DNA of 64,000 nt, taken from the NCBI GenBank assembly GCA_937975705.1, contig CALJTX010000019.1:124001-188000 (forward strand), read 5' to 3'. Origin of the DNA: an uncultured Flavobacteriia bacterium. GTDB lineage: Bacteria > Bacteroidota > Bacteroidia > Flavobacteriales_D > Crocinitomicaceae. The notes under the pieces were generated by a model. That model made no database searches. It had not been told where the DNA came from and saw only the letters and a program-made list of their open reading frames with translations. The position numbers and the translations under genes were made by a program. Of the stretch, positions 42,460 through 52,476 are shown piece by piece (the stretch's first letter is position 1; each line of letters starts with the position of its first letter).

Positions 42460-43012
42460 ATATTCCTCCTGGGGTAAAGCATAGGTGCAGTGGCATGTCG
42501 TCTGGATGCAAATCTGCAATAGACACAAATTCATCAAATAAATGTAGGCCAATGAATAGACAATCTGGCTTACATTGTTTGAGTAAGCGGTCGTAAAATC
42601 CTTTTCCGTAACCAACGCGTTGCCCATCTGAGTTGAGGCCTAGAAGCGGCACAAAAACGTAGTCTAGCTTGTTGGCAAGTAGGGTTCGGCCGTGTTTGGG
42701 TTCAGGTATGCCAAAAGAACTGATTTCGAGCTGGCTCGGGTGTTCATAATGATACAATGTGAGGCTGTGGTCGCTAAAGTTAGCTTTGGATAAGACCGGG
42801 TGCCCGCCTTTTAAAATGATGTCTTCGAGTAAGCCGTAAGTGGAAATCTCTTTTTGCCGCTCAATTGGCAAAAAGATGCTCACATATTTTGAGGAGAAGG
42901 GTATAGAATCCAGCACAAGTGCTTGCACTTGTGCTGAGATTTTAGTGATATCGAAAGGGCTTAGCTGAGCTCGCTTGGCTTTGTATAGCTGGCGAATTTC
43001 GGCTTTTGTCAT
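42443..43012 (-). CDS. 5-formyltetrahydrofolate cyclo-ligase
   Basis: Converts 5-formyl-THF to 5,10-methenyl-THF with ATP, salvaging inactive folate in the cytoplasm. It has 189 residues. The N-terminal RQLYKAKRAQLS Lys/Arg-rich ATP-site segment, VSIFLPIERQKEI, and the signature VGYGKGFYDRLLKQ with FVPLLGLNSDG are all present. It starts 1 base after the stop of the PPIase gene and overlaps the small membrane-protein gene by 17 bases, so the three appear to be an operon. Confidence 0.95.
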   Translation of the reverse strand: MTKAEIRQLYKAKRAQLSPFDITKISAQVQALVLDSIPFSSKYVSIFLPIERQKEISTYGLLEDIILKGGHPVLSKANFSDHSLTLYHYEHPSQLEISSFGIPEPKHGRTLLANKLDYVFVPLLGLNSDGQRVGYGKGFYDRLLKQCKPDCLFIGLHLFDEFVSIADLHPDDMPLHLCFTPGGIYDFRK

Positions 43013-43013
43013 G

Positions 43014-45242
43014 TTATAAACGTACGCCGAGTTCAGAGAGCTTGCGGTTGTCTACTACGCCTGCTTTTTTGCGCAAACCACCCATCGCTTGACCTTCTAC
43101 TTGGTTGGCTAAGCCTTGCATAAGTTGGTCTTTTTCTGCCTTGAAATTGGTAGTGGCAGGCGCTTTAGTGCTCGATTTGATTTGGATCACGTACACACCT
43201 GTTTCTCCTTTGAGTGGAAGTGTGCGTTCGCCTTTTTTAAGCGCACCAGAGAAGAGATTTCCGATAATGGTAGGTTCATAACCTGCATTGGAAATTTGTG
43301 GGTTACCGAAAGTAACTTCTGCATCAATTACTGGTGTGTTGAATCTTTTAGAAACGGCTTGAAGTGATTTGCCAGCCATTTGGTTCATGAAGCGTTTTGC
43401 TTTCTTCTCTTGGATGAGTTCTCGTTCCATTTGAGCGCGCACGTTTTCAAAGAGTGGCTCGCCTTCAGGGCGTATTGCACTTACCATAGCGATGACGTAC
43501 TTTTCTTTATCGCGAATAGGGGATAGGGTCATGGTACCTACAGTAGCATCTTCTGCGAATGCCATTTCAAGTACGCGGTCACGTGCCATGGTGGTCGTGA
43601 AGCCAAATACTTTAGGTGCTTTGTCTTCGATTTGAATCACGCGTGGTGCATAGTTTGCGCGCGTAACAATGGTGTCAAAAAGAGCTGCTTTCTTGAAGGC
43701 GTCTTCTTCTTTAGAAATTTTGCGATCAAGCTTCATCAGAATGCCGTTTACTTCGCTCTCCATGTTGGCAACAGTTTCATCTGAAGGTTTGAAAGTAACG
43801 CTGATAGATGCGAGTAATGGGAATTTGCTTGTGCCACGTTCGAGTACTTCGATGATGTGGAAACCAAAATCAGTTTTGACAACGCCAACCTTTCCGATAG
43901 GTGCAGTAGCACAATAGCCGCCAAATTCTTTGACCATATCGCCTTCGAGGAAGTCCTCGTATAAGCCACCTTTGTCTTTAGACCCTGGATCTTCTGAGTA
44001 TTTTTTAGCCATTGCATCCCAGTTGGTTTTGTTCAAAACCTTTGCAATGCTATCTGCTGTTTTCTTTTTGGCAGCAATCACTTTTTCGTCTTTGCTGTTG
44101 TTGGTAGAAATGAGGATGTGGCGTGCTTTGAGGCTAGAAGGTGTAAAACCAATGACTTTAGATAAAACCATCTTTTCTTTAGAAACATAAGGGCCAACCA
44201 ATTGACCTAATGCAGCCGTTTTGAAAATGGTATCGAGGCTCATTGGGTAAGTTTGGTAGCGGTCTGCTTTTGGATGCCCTTCCGGTACAGATGTTGCGCG
44301 TTTGTCACTGAAGTAAACAGGTGTTTCGCTATTTTTTGCAACAAAGGCAGAATCGTTTGTGCTGGCAGCAAAACCTGCACGTAACATATTCATTTTGGTG
44401 GTGAAAACAGTAGAGTCTGCTTTAGAAGGGCGAATGTTTACATCAAACATCTTGACATCGCGACTCGCGTTGCGAACGAGGTATTTTTTGTCTCCTTTGT
44501 GTTCGTCATAATAAGCTTTCACTTCTTTTTCTGATACTTTGATATCAGCGTCAGAGATTTCGGTGTAGCGACGTACAACAAATGAAATCGTTTTCTTTTC
44601 GTTGTTCGCGTAGTATTGGTCTTCTGCTTCTAGGTCGGTTACATATACTCCTTGTTTGAGCAAGCCAAAGTATTTCTCTGTTTTGCGTCGGTCTGTGTGA
44701 TAAGCTTTGAAACCATTCCATTGGTCAACTGCTTGCGCTTCTTTAGATTTTTTGAGGTTATCTAAGGTAGCCTTGAGTTTAACGCGTCCGTTTTCAATGG
44801 ATTGTGGTGTTTGAATTCCAGTAAGTGAGTCTGTAAAGAACTGAGCAAGGTCTTGTAAAACGTTGAAACCGTCTTTAGCATACCAGTATGAATCTAATTC
44901 GCGGTCGGTTACGCCGATGCCAAGTTTTTCATATTCTTTACTAAGGATTGTAGAATCTACCATGAAATTCCAGGCTTTGTCGCTAGAAGCTTCCATGTCT
45001 GTTTCGGTAAATTCTTTGCCGTTTTGTGCAGCTTGGTTGCGCTCTTGTTCTTGGAACTTAGCACTTGCGATGCTGTAAGTTGCTGGATCTACTTTGTCTC
45101 CAAAAACGAGGCCGATGCCGTATTCCCCTTCGCCAATGCCAAATAAACTTTGGTAATCATTAAGGATGAAAGCCAACAAGGCGATACCAATCATTGCTAC
45201 TAATAAGCCAGATTTTGCGCGAATTTTACCGATTAATGCCAT
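43014..45242 (-). CDS. PpiD/SurA-family peptidylprolyl isomerase
   Basis: A periplasmic folding factor, probably anchored to the inner membrane. It has 742 residues: an N-terminal membrane helix (GLLVAMIGIALLAFI, about 12-28), a chaperone-like domain (50-250), and a parvulin domain around 370-470 (KARHILISTNN, KKYSEDPGSKDKGGLYEDF, TDFGFHIIEVLER). A second, less conserved helical part follows. Relevant to the many secreted and outer-membrane proteins here. Followed by the folate gene and a small membrane protein gene on the same strand. Confidence 0.92.
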   Translation of the reverse strand: MALIGKIRAKSGLLVAMIGIALLAFILNDYQSLFGIGEGEYGIGLVFGDKVDPATYSIASAKFQEQERNQAAQNGKEFTETDMEASSDKAWNFMVDSTILSKEYEKLGIGVTDRELDSYWYAKDGFNVLQDLAQFFTDSLTGIQTPQSIENGRVKLKATLDNLKKSKEAQAVDQWNGFKAYHTDRRKTEKYFGLLKQGVYVTDLEAEDQYYANNEKKTISFVVRRYTEISDADIKVSEKEVKAYYDEHKGDKKYLVRNASRDVKMFDVNIRPSKADSTVFTTKMNMLRAGFAASTNDSAFVAKNSETPVYFSDKRATSVPEGHPKADRYQTYPMSLDTIFKTAALGQLVGPYVSKEKMVLSKVIGFTPSSLKARHILISTNNSKDEKVIAAKKKTADSIAKVLNKTNWDAMAKKYSEDPGSKDKGGLYEDFLEGDMVKEFGGYCATAPIGKVGVVKTDFGFHIIEVLERGTSKFPLLASISVTFKPSDETVANMESEVNGILMKLDRKISKEEDAFKKAALFDTIVTRANYAPRVIQIEDKAPKVFGFTTTMARDRVLEMAFAEDATVGTMTLSPIRDKEKYVIAMVSAIRPEGEPLFENVRAQMERELIQEKKAKRFMNQMAGKSLQAVSKRFNTPVIDAEVTFGNPQISNAGYEPTIIGNLFSGALKKGERTLPLKGETGVYVIQIKSSTKAPATTNFKAEKDQLMQGLANQVEGQAMGGLRKKAGVVDNRKLSELGVRL

Positions 45243-45263
45243 TTGAGTTCAATTTTAAGATTG

Positions 45264-45294
45264 CGAATATATGAAGATTTGAGCAGAGCCCCAA
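45264..45294 (-). promoter_or_regulatory. Candidate promoter of PPIase gene
   Basis: On the minus strand TTG (45294-45292), 20 bases, then TATATTCG (45271-45264), a one-mismatch TAnnTTTG, 21 bases before the start codon. Pattern match only. Confidence 0.4.
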
Positions 45295-45311
45295 GTATTT
45301 GAACACAAAAA

Positions 45312-45331
45312 AGGAGGTCTAGCGACCTCCT
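45312..45331 (-). terminator. Intrinsic terminator overlapping the repeat-protein stop codon
   Basis: Stem AGGAGGTC / GACCTCCT with loop TAGC, T-run following on the minus strand. The stem contains the last codons and the TAG stop of the 1543-residue repeat protein. Confidence 0.8.
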
Positions 45332-48300
45332 CCTTTCGTGTTCGTATTTTCATTGGTTGGTTTTGGTTTCGGAGTAGCCTCCGAATTGGTAGGTTTCGGC
45401 GCCGGTGTTGTTGTAGGTTTCGGTGCCACAGGGTTTGGCGTGGTCGGTGCCGGTGTTGCTGTAGGCTTTGGTGCTACTGGTTTTGGTGTGGTCGGTGCCG
45501 GTGTTGTTGTAGGTTTCGGCGCTACTGGTTTCGGCGCTGTTGGCGCCGGTGTTGTTGTCGGTTTCGGCGCTACTGGTTTCGGCGCTGTTGGCGCTGGTGT
45601 TGTTGTAGGCTTTGGTGCTACTGGTTTTGGTGTGGTTGGCGCTGGAGTTGGTGCAGGCCTAGGCGCTACAGGTTTTGGCGCTGTTGGCGCCGGATTTGGT
45701 CTTGGTGCATTTACATTTGACGGCGTACTGAAGTTATCTTGTTTACCTTCCGCTTGTTTGTTGCCATTCGGATTGGTCATCATGCCCTGTCCGCCAGTGC
45801 TATCGAAAGTAGCTAAATAGACGTCTGTTAGTGTACCGCAGTCATTGGTTACCGTGATGGTCAGGTTGTTCAAACCTGGCTGAAAACTTACCTCGGCAAG
45901 TATGTTCCCATTGGCATTGCTGTATCCAGTGAGCAGTACGCCATTCATAGAGAGGGTCACAATCATGTTTGGCGAATAATTCACGATTTGCGCGTCATAT
46001 GTAAAAATGGACTGATTGGTAGTCTGACCGCTCGGATCCGTATTGTAGATGACTTGTGGAATAGCACAAGGTTGATAGTTGATTTCTTTTGTTTTGGTAT
46101 CAGTTCCACAAGTATTTGTCGCTGAAATACTGATGTTGTTATTGCCTGTCTGAAGTGTCATCGGGATGCTCATTTGATTGCCAACTAGCGTGGCGCCGAA
46201 TTGAACAATGCCATTATTCAAAGCTTGAATGCCTGAAACTTGCGTAATCTGTTCAATTGTTGCTGTGACGATCACATTCGGACTACTTACTTCAAACACC
46301 CCAACCCCAGGACTAGTGATTTCTACAGTAGGTTGCACGCAAGGCGCAGTGTAGGTATAAGTAATATTTTCTGAGGCCACACCACAGTTGTTTTGCGTCG
46401 CAACCGTTACAATGTTCGCCCCATTAGTGAGTTGTAATGTCGTGGTAATGGTTCCGTTTTGAAAATTGAAAGGTACGACTGCGTTGTTCAACATCAAGTT
46501 GATATTCTGGGCGCTGGAAATACCACTTACTGTGGCACTGAACTGAAGCAGCGGATTGGTCTGTGCACCTGCGGCTTGTCCAAATTGGATAGTTGGTGCA
46601 TTGCAAGGCACATAGTTGATGGTTAGCGTTTGGCTCACTCGATCGCAATCGTTTTTACCTTGGATCACAATTGTGTTCGGGCCAGGTTGTAAGTTCAATG
46701 CAGCATTCAAATTCTGGTTTTGAAGCGTAAAGGGCTGCCCAACTTGCCCATTTAAAGACAAGATGATTTGCGCACTAGTCAGGGCAGTTACCTGAGCGCT
46801 CAAGGAGAGTGCAGCTGTTGCAACAGTGCTGCCGTTGAGCCCTGTGTTTGAAATGCTAATTTGTGGATTCACGCACGGATTGTAATTCACATTCCAAACC
46901 TGCACGTCGGTTCCGCAGTTGTTAGAAATACTCAAAACAATGTTGTTCAAGCCTGATTGCAGCTGAAGTGCTGCACTTAAATTGTTGTTTTGGAAATTGA
47001 AAACGCTCGGCGCACCATTGAGGAGCAAACTGATTTGATTGGCATTGTTGATACCGGTGAGTTGTGCACTCACGTTGAGGAGTTGTTCAGCATTCTGCAC
47101 GCTTGCAGCCGGGCTAATGTTATTGATTTGCGGAACAGAACAAGGTTCATAATTGACACTCCAGTTTTCAATATCACTGCCGCATGTGTTGCTTGCTATC
47201 AATTGGATGACATTCAGACCAGGTTGAAGCGTGATTGTTGAACTCAATTGGTTGTTATTGAAGCTGTAATTTTGAGTTTGTCCGTTGACGGTCAGCTGAA
47301 TTTGATTGGCAAATGTATTGGCAACAGTGGCACTATAATTAAAATTGCCAACACTTGTGCTCGCACCATTTGGTATGGCAGTTGTGGTCGTAATTTGTGG
47401 TGCCTGACATTGGGAATAATTGATTTGAATAGTCTCGTTGTCGGTGCCACAAGCATTGGTAACAAGTATGCTGATCTGATTGGCGCCTTGAAGCAGTGTC
47501 AGGGCGCTACTGATTTGGTTGTTGTTGAAATTAAAAGGAACATTTACGCCATTTAATTTGACTTGAATGGCTTGGCTATTGCTGATATTGCTCACATTGG
47601 CCATGAGGTTCAAGTTAGGTAAATTGGTAGTTGTGCCACTCGCACTTGGTTGAAGAAGGGTAAGCGTTGGAGCGGTGCAGTTATCGTAACGAACGAAGAT
47701 GGTTCGAGTCATCTGACCGCAGCTGCGCGCAGCACTCAAAACAATTTGATTGAGTCCTGGTTGCAAACTCACAACTGCACTAAGGTTGCCATTTATGGAA
47801 TTGAAATTACCGTTTGAATAAGCAAAGCCAACTGGCGAGCCATTATTGGTAAGGCTCAATCCATTTTGAGATGGCATATTTTGTATGGTGGCAGTCAACG
47901 GGAAGGCGCTATTTGTCACAATAAGCGGTGCGTTGCTTGTATTGTTAATCCAATTCCCCAATATATTGACATTAGGTGCTAGACAGTCGTCGAAGGTGTA
48001 TGTAAATGTTTCGACATCGGCTCCACAATCATTGGTGGCGGTAATTGTCAGTGTATTGACGCCTGGAAGCAATTGCGTATTGAGTTCGAGTTGGCCGGTT
48101 GTGGCGGTGTAGGTAAATGCACTTTGCTCAATGCCGTTGAAAATCACTTTGATATTGTTGCGGTTACTCACGTTACTTACCGTGACACGCAAACGCAAAG
48201 CAGCATTGTTTAGGGTGCTGTTCGCGGCAGGGCTTGTGATTGCAATCGAAGGCGGAGTGCAATTTTGGTAGTTGATTGAACTGTTGATTTGATCGGTTCC

Positions 48301-49950
48301 GCAAGGATTGGTATAGCGCACCTGAAAATTATTAAGACCAGGTGTTAGTGTGAGGTTGGCGCTTATTTTGTTGCCAATGAGTTGAGCGTTGTTGATTGGA
48401 ATGTTATTGTGCAAAACCAATAATTGACCATTTTGCGTGCTGCCATTCAGTTGTGCACTCAGTGTAAATGCACCTTGATTGGTGGTGGTGCCCGGTGCAT
48501 TGGGTTGCAACCAACTCAGCTGAGGCGTGCGGCAGTCGTCGTAGTTGATGGTGATTTGATCAAAAGCACTACCGCAGTCGTTGGTGGCAGTAATGCGAAT
48601 GGTATTCGCGCCTGGCGTTAGGTTGATGCTGCGTTGCAGCAGGCCATTATTCGGATTGAAATTGATTCCGCTAACAGACATCCCGTTGTGTAGAACTTGA
48701 ATTTGGTTGTTGTTCAAATGACCACTCAGCGTGGCGTTCAGTGCATAAGCCGCTTCTTGAACGGTAAGTGCGTTTGAACTTGCGTTCATGATCTGTACCG
48801 TGGGTAATTGGCAATCGACTTGCTCAATTTGCACTATTTGGGTTTTGCTACCGCAATTGGTTGTAGCGGTGAGGGTAAAGGTATTGACACCTGGCAACAG
48901 ATTTACTTGCGCTTCCAAACGCTTGGTTTGCGCATTGAAATTGAAGGGTAGGGTTTGGTTGAAAGCATTGGTCAGCTGGATTTCTTGTGAATTATTGACG
49001 TTAGCGAGGTCAAAACGCAAAAGTAAAGTTGTCACTGAAACACTTGTCTGTGGTTGCCCAACTATACTGATAACAGGTTGCGGACAATTCTGCGTAAAAT
49101 TGTTGATATTCGTAATAGGGGTGTCGTTGCCGCGCACCGGAGCTGGCTTCGATTCTCTCCCTTTGAAATGTAGCTGAAAAAAGCCTGAAGTGTAATGATA
49201 CCAATCATTTCTGAGGCGAGGATCAGTCTGAACGAGGCCATCAAAAGAGTCGGCTCTTGTAAAGGTTGTTTTGTGTTCAATACCGATACTAAAACGTCCT
49301 TTGTGGTAAGCCAAACCAACGCCCAGACTTGGCATCCAGTTCAAGGCCCAATCATTGCCTTGAAGGCCATCCAAACGACTTTCATAAATTTGATCGGTAA
49401 ATCCGAGTAATTGTTGTTGTGCAGGCATTGACAAATCAAGGGAATTGTAGTCGTAAATGCCATTTGTATCCAAGACATCGGACCACGTTTGCTGCCAAGT
49501 GAGGCCCACCCCTCCAAAAATATACGGATCAAATCCGGTGCGCTCGCGCAAACGGGCTGCATGTAAAACGAGTTCTAAATCGAGTTCCCTAACGTCAGAG
49601 CGAAAGTTGTGTACATATTGATTGGCGCCAGTTAAATAGGGTGTCAAGACAGGATTCAAGCTTAAATCTTGGGCATTTAAAGTGCTAAATGCGTTGGATT
49701 GCCCATACCATTGCCCTGCTAAAAAGCGACCGCGGAGGTCGAAAGAAACAGCTTGGCCGTAATCGTATTTGAACGAACGCCCCAGGGTAAGTCCCCAACC
49801 ATTATAGCGTTCGTAATCAAGGTCTGTGCTGTGCCAGGTGCCGCCGTAATTGAGACCCCAAAACCATTTGGAAGAACTGTAATTGACATTTTGTGCTGAA
49901 ATGCTCGTAACCGTAAGCAGTAAGAGAAGGAGTGCGTAAAGTTTTCTCAT
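45319..49950 (-). CDS. Large outer-membrane protein with 12 Ig-like repeats and Pro-rich tail
   Basis: A 1543-residue envelope protein. A signal peptide (MRKLYALLLLLLTVTSISA) precedes a barrel-like domain of about 230 residues (WFWGLNYGGTW, WMPSLGVGLAYHKGRFSIGIEH). The central region (about 290-1380) holds twelve diverged units of about 90 residues, each ending PGxNxIxxxxTNxCGTD...NYxxC, probably Ig-like folds with paired cysteines. The tail is a Pro/Lys/Thr repeat. Start 49950 is preferred over a longer frame to 49989, whose codon lies under a candidate -7 box (49987-49994). Function probably adhesive or structural. Confidence 0.8.
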   Translation of the reverse strand: MRKLYALLLLLLTVTSISAQNVNYSSSKWFWGLNYGGTWHSTDLDYERYNGWGLTLGRSFKYDYGQAVSFDLRGRFLAGQWYGQSNAFSTLNAQDLSLNPVLTPYLTGANQYVHNFRSDVRELDLELVLHAARLRERTGFDPYIFGGVGLTWQQTWSDVLDTNGIYDYNSLDLSMPAQQQLLGFTDQIYESRLDGLQGNDWALNWMPSLGVGLAYHKGRFSIGIEHKTTFTRADSFDGLVQTDPRLRNDWYHYTSGFFQLHFKGRESKPAPVRGNDTPITNINNFTQNCPQPVISIVGQPQTSVSVTTLLLRFDLANVNNSQEIQLTNAFNQTLPFNFNAQTKRLEAQVNLLPGVNTFTLTATTNCGSKTQIVQIEQVDCQLPTVQIMNASSNALTVQEAAYALNATLSGHLNNNQIQVLHNGMSVSGINFNPNNGLLQRSINLTPGANTIRITATNDCGSAFDQITINYDDCRTPQLSWLQPNAPGTTTNQGAFTLSAQLNGSTQNGQLLVLHNNIPINNAQLIGNKISANLTLTPGLNNFQVRYTNPCGTDQINSSINYQNCTPPSIAITSPAANSTLNNAALRLRVTVSNVSNRNNIKVIFNGIEQSAFTYTATTGQLELNTQLLPGVNTLTITATNDCGADVETFTYTFDDCLAPNVNILGNWINNTSNAPLIVTNSAFPLTATIQNMPSQNGLSLTNNGSPVGFAYSNGNFNSINGNLSAVVSLQPGLNQIVLSAARSCGQMTRTIFVRYDNCTAPTLTLLQPSASGTTTNLPNLNLMANVSNISNSQAIQVKLNGVNVPFNFNNNQISSALTLLQGANQISILVTNACGTDNETIQINYSQCQAPQITTTTAIPNGASTSVGNFNYSATVANTFANQIQLTVNGQTQNYSFNNNQLSSTITLQPGLNVIQLIASNTCGSDIENWSVNYEPCSVPQINNISPAASVQNAEQLLNVSAQLTGINNANQISLLLNGAPSVFNFQNNNLSAALQLQSGLNNIVLSISNNCGTDVQVWNVNYNPCVNPQISISNTGLNGSTVATAALSLSAQVTALTSAQIILSLNGQVGQPFTLQNQNLNAALNLQPGPNTIVIQGKNDCDRVSQTLTINYVPCNAPTIQFGQAAGAQTNPLLQFSATVSGISSAQNINLMLNNAVVPFNFQNGTITTTLQLTNGANIVTVATQNNCGVASENITYTYTAPCVQPTVEITSPGVGVFEVSSPNVIVTATIEQITQVSGIQALNNGIVQFGATLVGNQMSIPMTLQTGNNNISISATNTCGTDTKTKEINYQPCAIPQVIYNTDPSGQTTNQSIFTYDAQIVNYSPNMIVTLSMNGVLLTGYSNANGNILAEVSFQPGLNNLTITVTNDCGTLTDVYLATFDSTGGQGMMTNPNGNKQAEGKQDNFSTPSNVNAPRPNPAPTAPKPVAPRPAPTPAPTTPKPVAPKPTTTPAPTAPKPVAPKPTTTPAPTAPKPVAPKPTTTPAPTTPKPVAPKPTATPAPTTPNPVAPKPTTTPAPKPTNSEATPKPKPTNENTNTKGGGR
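45409..45690 (-). repeat. 48-bp minisatellite encoding Pro-rich tail
   Basis: Five full 16-residue units (consensus TPAPTTPKPVAPKPTT) plus a partial one, i.e. 48-bp tandem DNA repeats with few changes. Copy number may vary between strains. The complementary strand has a long open frame rich in Gly/Val that is only a shadow of this repeat. Confidence 0.85.
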
Positions 49951-50033
49951 ATGTTTGATTTTGTCTGGCTTGCCTAAATTTTGTGCCAAAGTTCTTAAAA
50001 ATTAAGATTTTAAGAAATAATTAACAGCCTAAT

Positions 50034-50927
50034 TTAACGTTTTGGATAGTAGGAGTAATTGGTAAAGCGCAAAATACTGAGTTGGTCTGTGCGCACATCC
50101 TTTTTGATCAAGGAGCCCAAAAAACCGGTTTTGTAGTCGTAGACAATTTGGTAATCGGTCAGAAAAACGCCGTTTTCGTAACGGTGCATTTCAATTAAAT
50201 TGCCCCATTGGTCATAGCGGTAGCGCCATTCTTCAAAAGCTACTTGCGCAGTATCTGTAAAGGCGGCTTTATTGGCCAACAAACCCGTTTGGTTGTAACT
50301 GAATTTGGTGTTTTCGCTATTTTGCGAGATGCGGTAATACGTTGTAATGCTGCGCAGGTAGTTTTCATCATCAAAACCCTTACTGACCTCAATATAGGGT
50401 TTCTGGTAATTATTGTAGCGCGTGTAGTTTTGAGGTTTATCGGTATGGTAACGCAGTGTTTCTGTGCGCATCTTGACAGAGGAAAGCAGGGTGTCTTTGC
50501 GGTGGTCGTAGACGTCTCGATAAAGTGCAATGCTCACCAATCTAGCCAGCGAATCATAGGTGTAGTGTTCAGATATGGCCCCTCCATATGCTGCATAACG
50601 ATGCAAGCGCAATTGGCCATTTTCGAAATAACCGTAATGATGGAAAATGCTGTCTTTGGCCGCTCCCTTTTGAAGGATTTCCATGCTGGCAATAAGTTGC
50701 CCTTTTTGATTGAAAGTGTACCGAAACGTATCGGGGCTGGGTTTAAAAGCTTCCGTTCCTTTTTTGTAGGTATAAAAACCGTCAATTGTCCGAATGTGTT
50801 GGGCGGCAATGAGGCTGTCATTGAAGAAAGGGGTAGTGCCAAAGGCCTGACCTTCTTGATTCAAGATAAACTGTGCGTTTAAACCGACGGCACAAAAACT
50901 CCACAAAAAGAGCAAATAAACTCTCAC
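50034..50927 (-). CDS. Exported hypothetical protein (YD-repeat-like segments)
   Basis: A 297-residue protein, start GTG at 50927, one base shared with the glyS stop (TAGTG). This gives a signal peptide VRVYLLFLWSFCAVGLNA. A longer frame would need a TTG codon inside glyS and is rejected. The mature part has repeated short strands such as GYFENGQLRLHRY, HYTYDSLARLVSIALY, RYRYDQWGNLIEMHRYENG, resembling YD/RHS-like or MORN-like repeats. No known enzyme motif. Probably an envelope protein of unknown function, translationally coupled to glyS. Confidence 0.65.
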   Translation of the reverse strand: MRVYLLFLWSFCAVGLNAQFILNQEGQAFGTTPFFNDSLIAAQHIRTIDGFYTYKKGTEAFKPSPDTFRYTFNQKGQLIASMEILQKGAAKDSIFHHYGYFENGQLRLHRYAAYGGAISEHYTYDSLARLVSIALYRDVYDHRKDTLLSSVKMRTETLRYHTDKPQNYTRYNNYQKPYIEVSKGFDDENYLRSITTYYRISQNSENTKFSYNQTGLLANKAAFTDTAQVAFEEWRYRYDQWGNLIEMHRYENGVFLTDYQIVYDYKTGFLGSLIKKDVRTDQLSILRFTNYSYYPKR

Positions 50928-52471
50928 TAGCGCAAACCCAATAATACGCTCTTCCAACTCGCTTTATTGGCGATGACGTTTTCGAGCTCAGCAATACTGA
51001 TGCGGTCTTGGGTCATGGTGTCGCGGTCGCGGATGGTGACGGTGTTGTCTTCGAGGGTTTGGTGATCAACGGTAATGGAGAATGGTGTACCAATGGCATC
51101 TTGGCGGCGATAGCGCTTGCCAATAGAATCTTTTTCGTCGTATTGAACGCTATATTCGAGCTGCAATTGCGCCATGATTTCACGTGCTTTTTCTGGCAAG
51201 CCGTCTTTTTTGATCAATGGTAAGATGGCTGCTTTGTAGGGGGCAAGAACTGCTGGAATTTTGAGTACCACGCGTGCTGAGCCGTCTTCGAGTGTTTCTT
51301 CTTGATATGCAGCACTCAATACAGCTAAGAACATGCGGTCGAGGCCCACAGAGGTTTCAACCACGTAAGGGACATAACTTTGGTTCATCTCAGGGTCAAA
51401 GAACTGGAGTTTTTTACCTGAAAATTGCTCGTGTTGTTTGAGGTCGAAATCGGTACGGGAGTGAATACCTTCTAGCTCTTTGAAGCCCATCGGGAAGTTG
51501 TATTCGATATCGCAAGCTGCGTTGGCGTAGTGTGCAAGTTTGAGGTGGTCGTGGAAACGGTAGCGGTCGGCACCCAAGCCTAAATTTTGGTGCCATTTGG
51601 TGCGGAGGGTTTTCCAGTAGTCGTACCATTTCATTTCTTCGCCGGGGCGCACAAAGAATTGCATTTCCATTTGTTCAAATTCGCGCATGCGGAAGATGAA
51701 CTGACGCGCCACAATTTCGTTTCGGAAGGCCTTGCCAATTTGTGCGATTCCAAACGGAATTTTCATGCGTCCAGATTTCTGAACGTTCAAGAAGTTGACG
51801 AAAATTCCTTGTGCAGTTTCTGGACGCAAGTAGATGGTACTGGCATCGCCGGCTACAGAACCAAGTTCAGTGGAGAACATGAGGTTAAATTGGCGCACTT
51901 CTGTCCAGTTTTTGGAGCCAGAAATTGGGCATACAATTTCGAGGTCGATGATGAGCTGACGCACACCCTCTAAATCGTTTTGTTCAAGAGCGTTTTTCAT
52001 GCGCTCCTCAATTTGAGTAATTTTTTCTTGATTGCGCAACACATTTGGGTTGGTTGCCCTGAATTGTTCTGCATCGAAAGCGTCGCCAAAGCGCTTTTGG
52101 CCTTTTTCGACTTCTTTTTCGATTTTTTGACGAATCTTTTCGATGTGCTCTTCTAAGAGGACATCGGCACGGTAGCGTTTTTTGGAATCTTTGTTGTCAA
52201 TTAAAGGGTCGTTGAAGGCATCGACGTGGCCAGACGCTTTCCAGGTAGTGGGGTGCATGAAGATAGCGGAGTCTAGGCCCACAATATTTTCGTGCAACTG
52301 CACCATGGCTTTCCACCAATAGGTTTTGATGTTGTTTTTGAGTTCTGCACCCAACTGACCGTAGTCATAGGTGGCAGCGAGGCCGTCGTAAATTTCTGAT
52401 GACGGGAAAACGAATCCGTATTCTTTGGCGTGTGAAATGAGGTCTTTGAGGCGGTCTTTTTGTGCTTCCAT
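50927..52471 (-). CDS. glyS: Glycyl-tRNA synthetase (single-chain, alpha2 type)
   Basis: Attaches glycine to tRNA-Gly. It has 514 residues, the length of the homodimeric type. N-terminal AKEYGFVFPSSEIY and YDYGQLG, then RPETAQGIFVNF, KIPFGIAQIGKAFRNEI, REFEQMEMQFF and VEPSAGLDR-like VETSVGLDR show the class II core; the anticodon-binding domain ends the protein. The start at 52471 is chosen because it fits the family's N-terminus and lies just after a -7 box; a frame extending to 52618 would cover the divergent cyclase gene. Confidence 0.96.
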   Translation of the reverse strand: MEAQKDRLKDLISHAKEYGFVFPSSEIYDGLAATYDYGQLGAELKNNIKTYWWKAMVQLHENIVGLDSAIFMHPTTWKASGHVDAFNDPLIDNKDSKKRYRADVLLEEHIEKIRQKIEKEVEKGQKRFGDAFDAEQFRATNPNVLRNQEKITQIEERMKNALEQNDLEGVRQLIIDLEIVCPISGSKNWTEVRQFNLMFSTELGSVAGDASTIYLRPETAQGIFVNFLNVQKSGRMKIPFGIAQIGKAFRNEIVARQFIFRMREFEQMEMQFFVRPGEEMKWYDYWKTLRTKWHQNLGLGADRYRFHDHLKLAHYANAACDIEYNFPMGFKELEGIHSRTDFDLKQHEQFSGKKLQFFDPEMNQSYVPYVVETSVGLDRMFLAVLSAAYQEETLEDGSARVVLKIPAVLAPYKAAILPLIKKDGLPEKAREIMAQLQLEYSVQYDEKDSIGKRYRRQDAIGTPFSITVDHQTLEDNTVTIRDRDTMTQDRISIAELENVIANKASWKSVLLGLR

Positions 52472-52476
52472 AGTTG

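Noticed and set aside
42460..42627. Longer reading frame for the small membrane protein
   Set aside because: It overlaps the folate cyclo-ligase gene along its full extra length; the internal ATG has a strong ribosome-binding site.
45409..45690. CRISPR-like array
   Set aside because: Units are contiguous 48-bp repeats without unique spacers and are in frame with a coding sequence; no cas genes are nearby.
45338..45820. Long plus-strand open frame rich in Gly, Val and Phe
   Set aside because: It is the reverse complement of the Pro/Lys/Thr tandem repeat of the minus-strand gene and has no start context or conserved features of its own.
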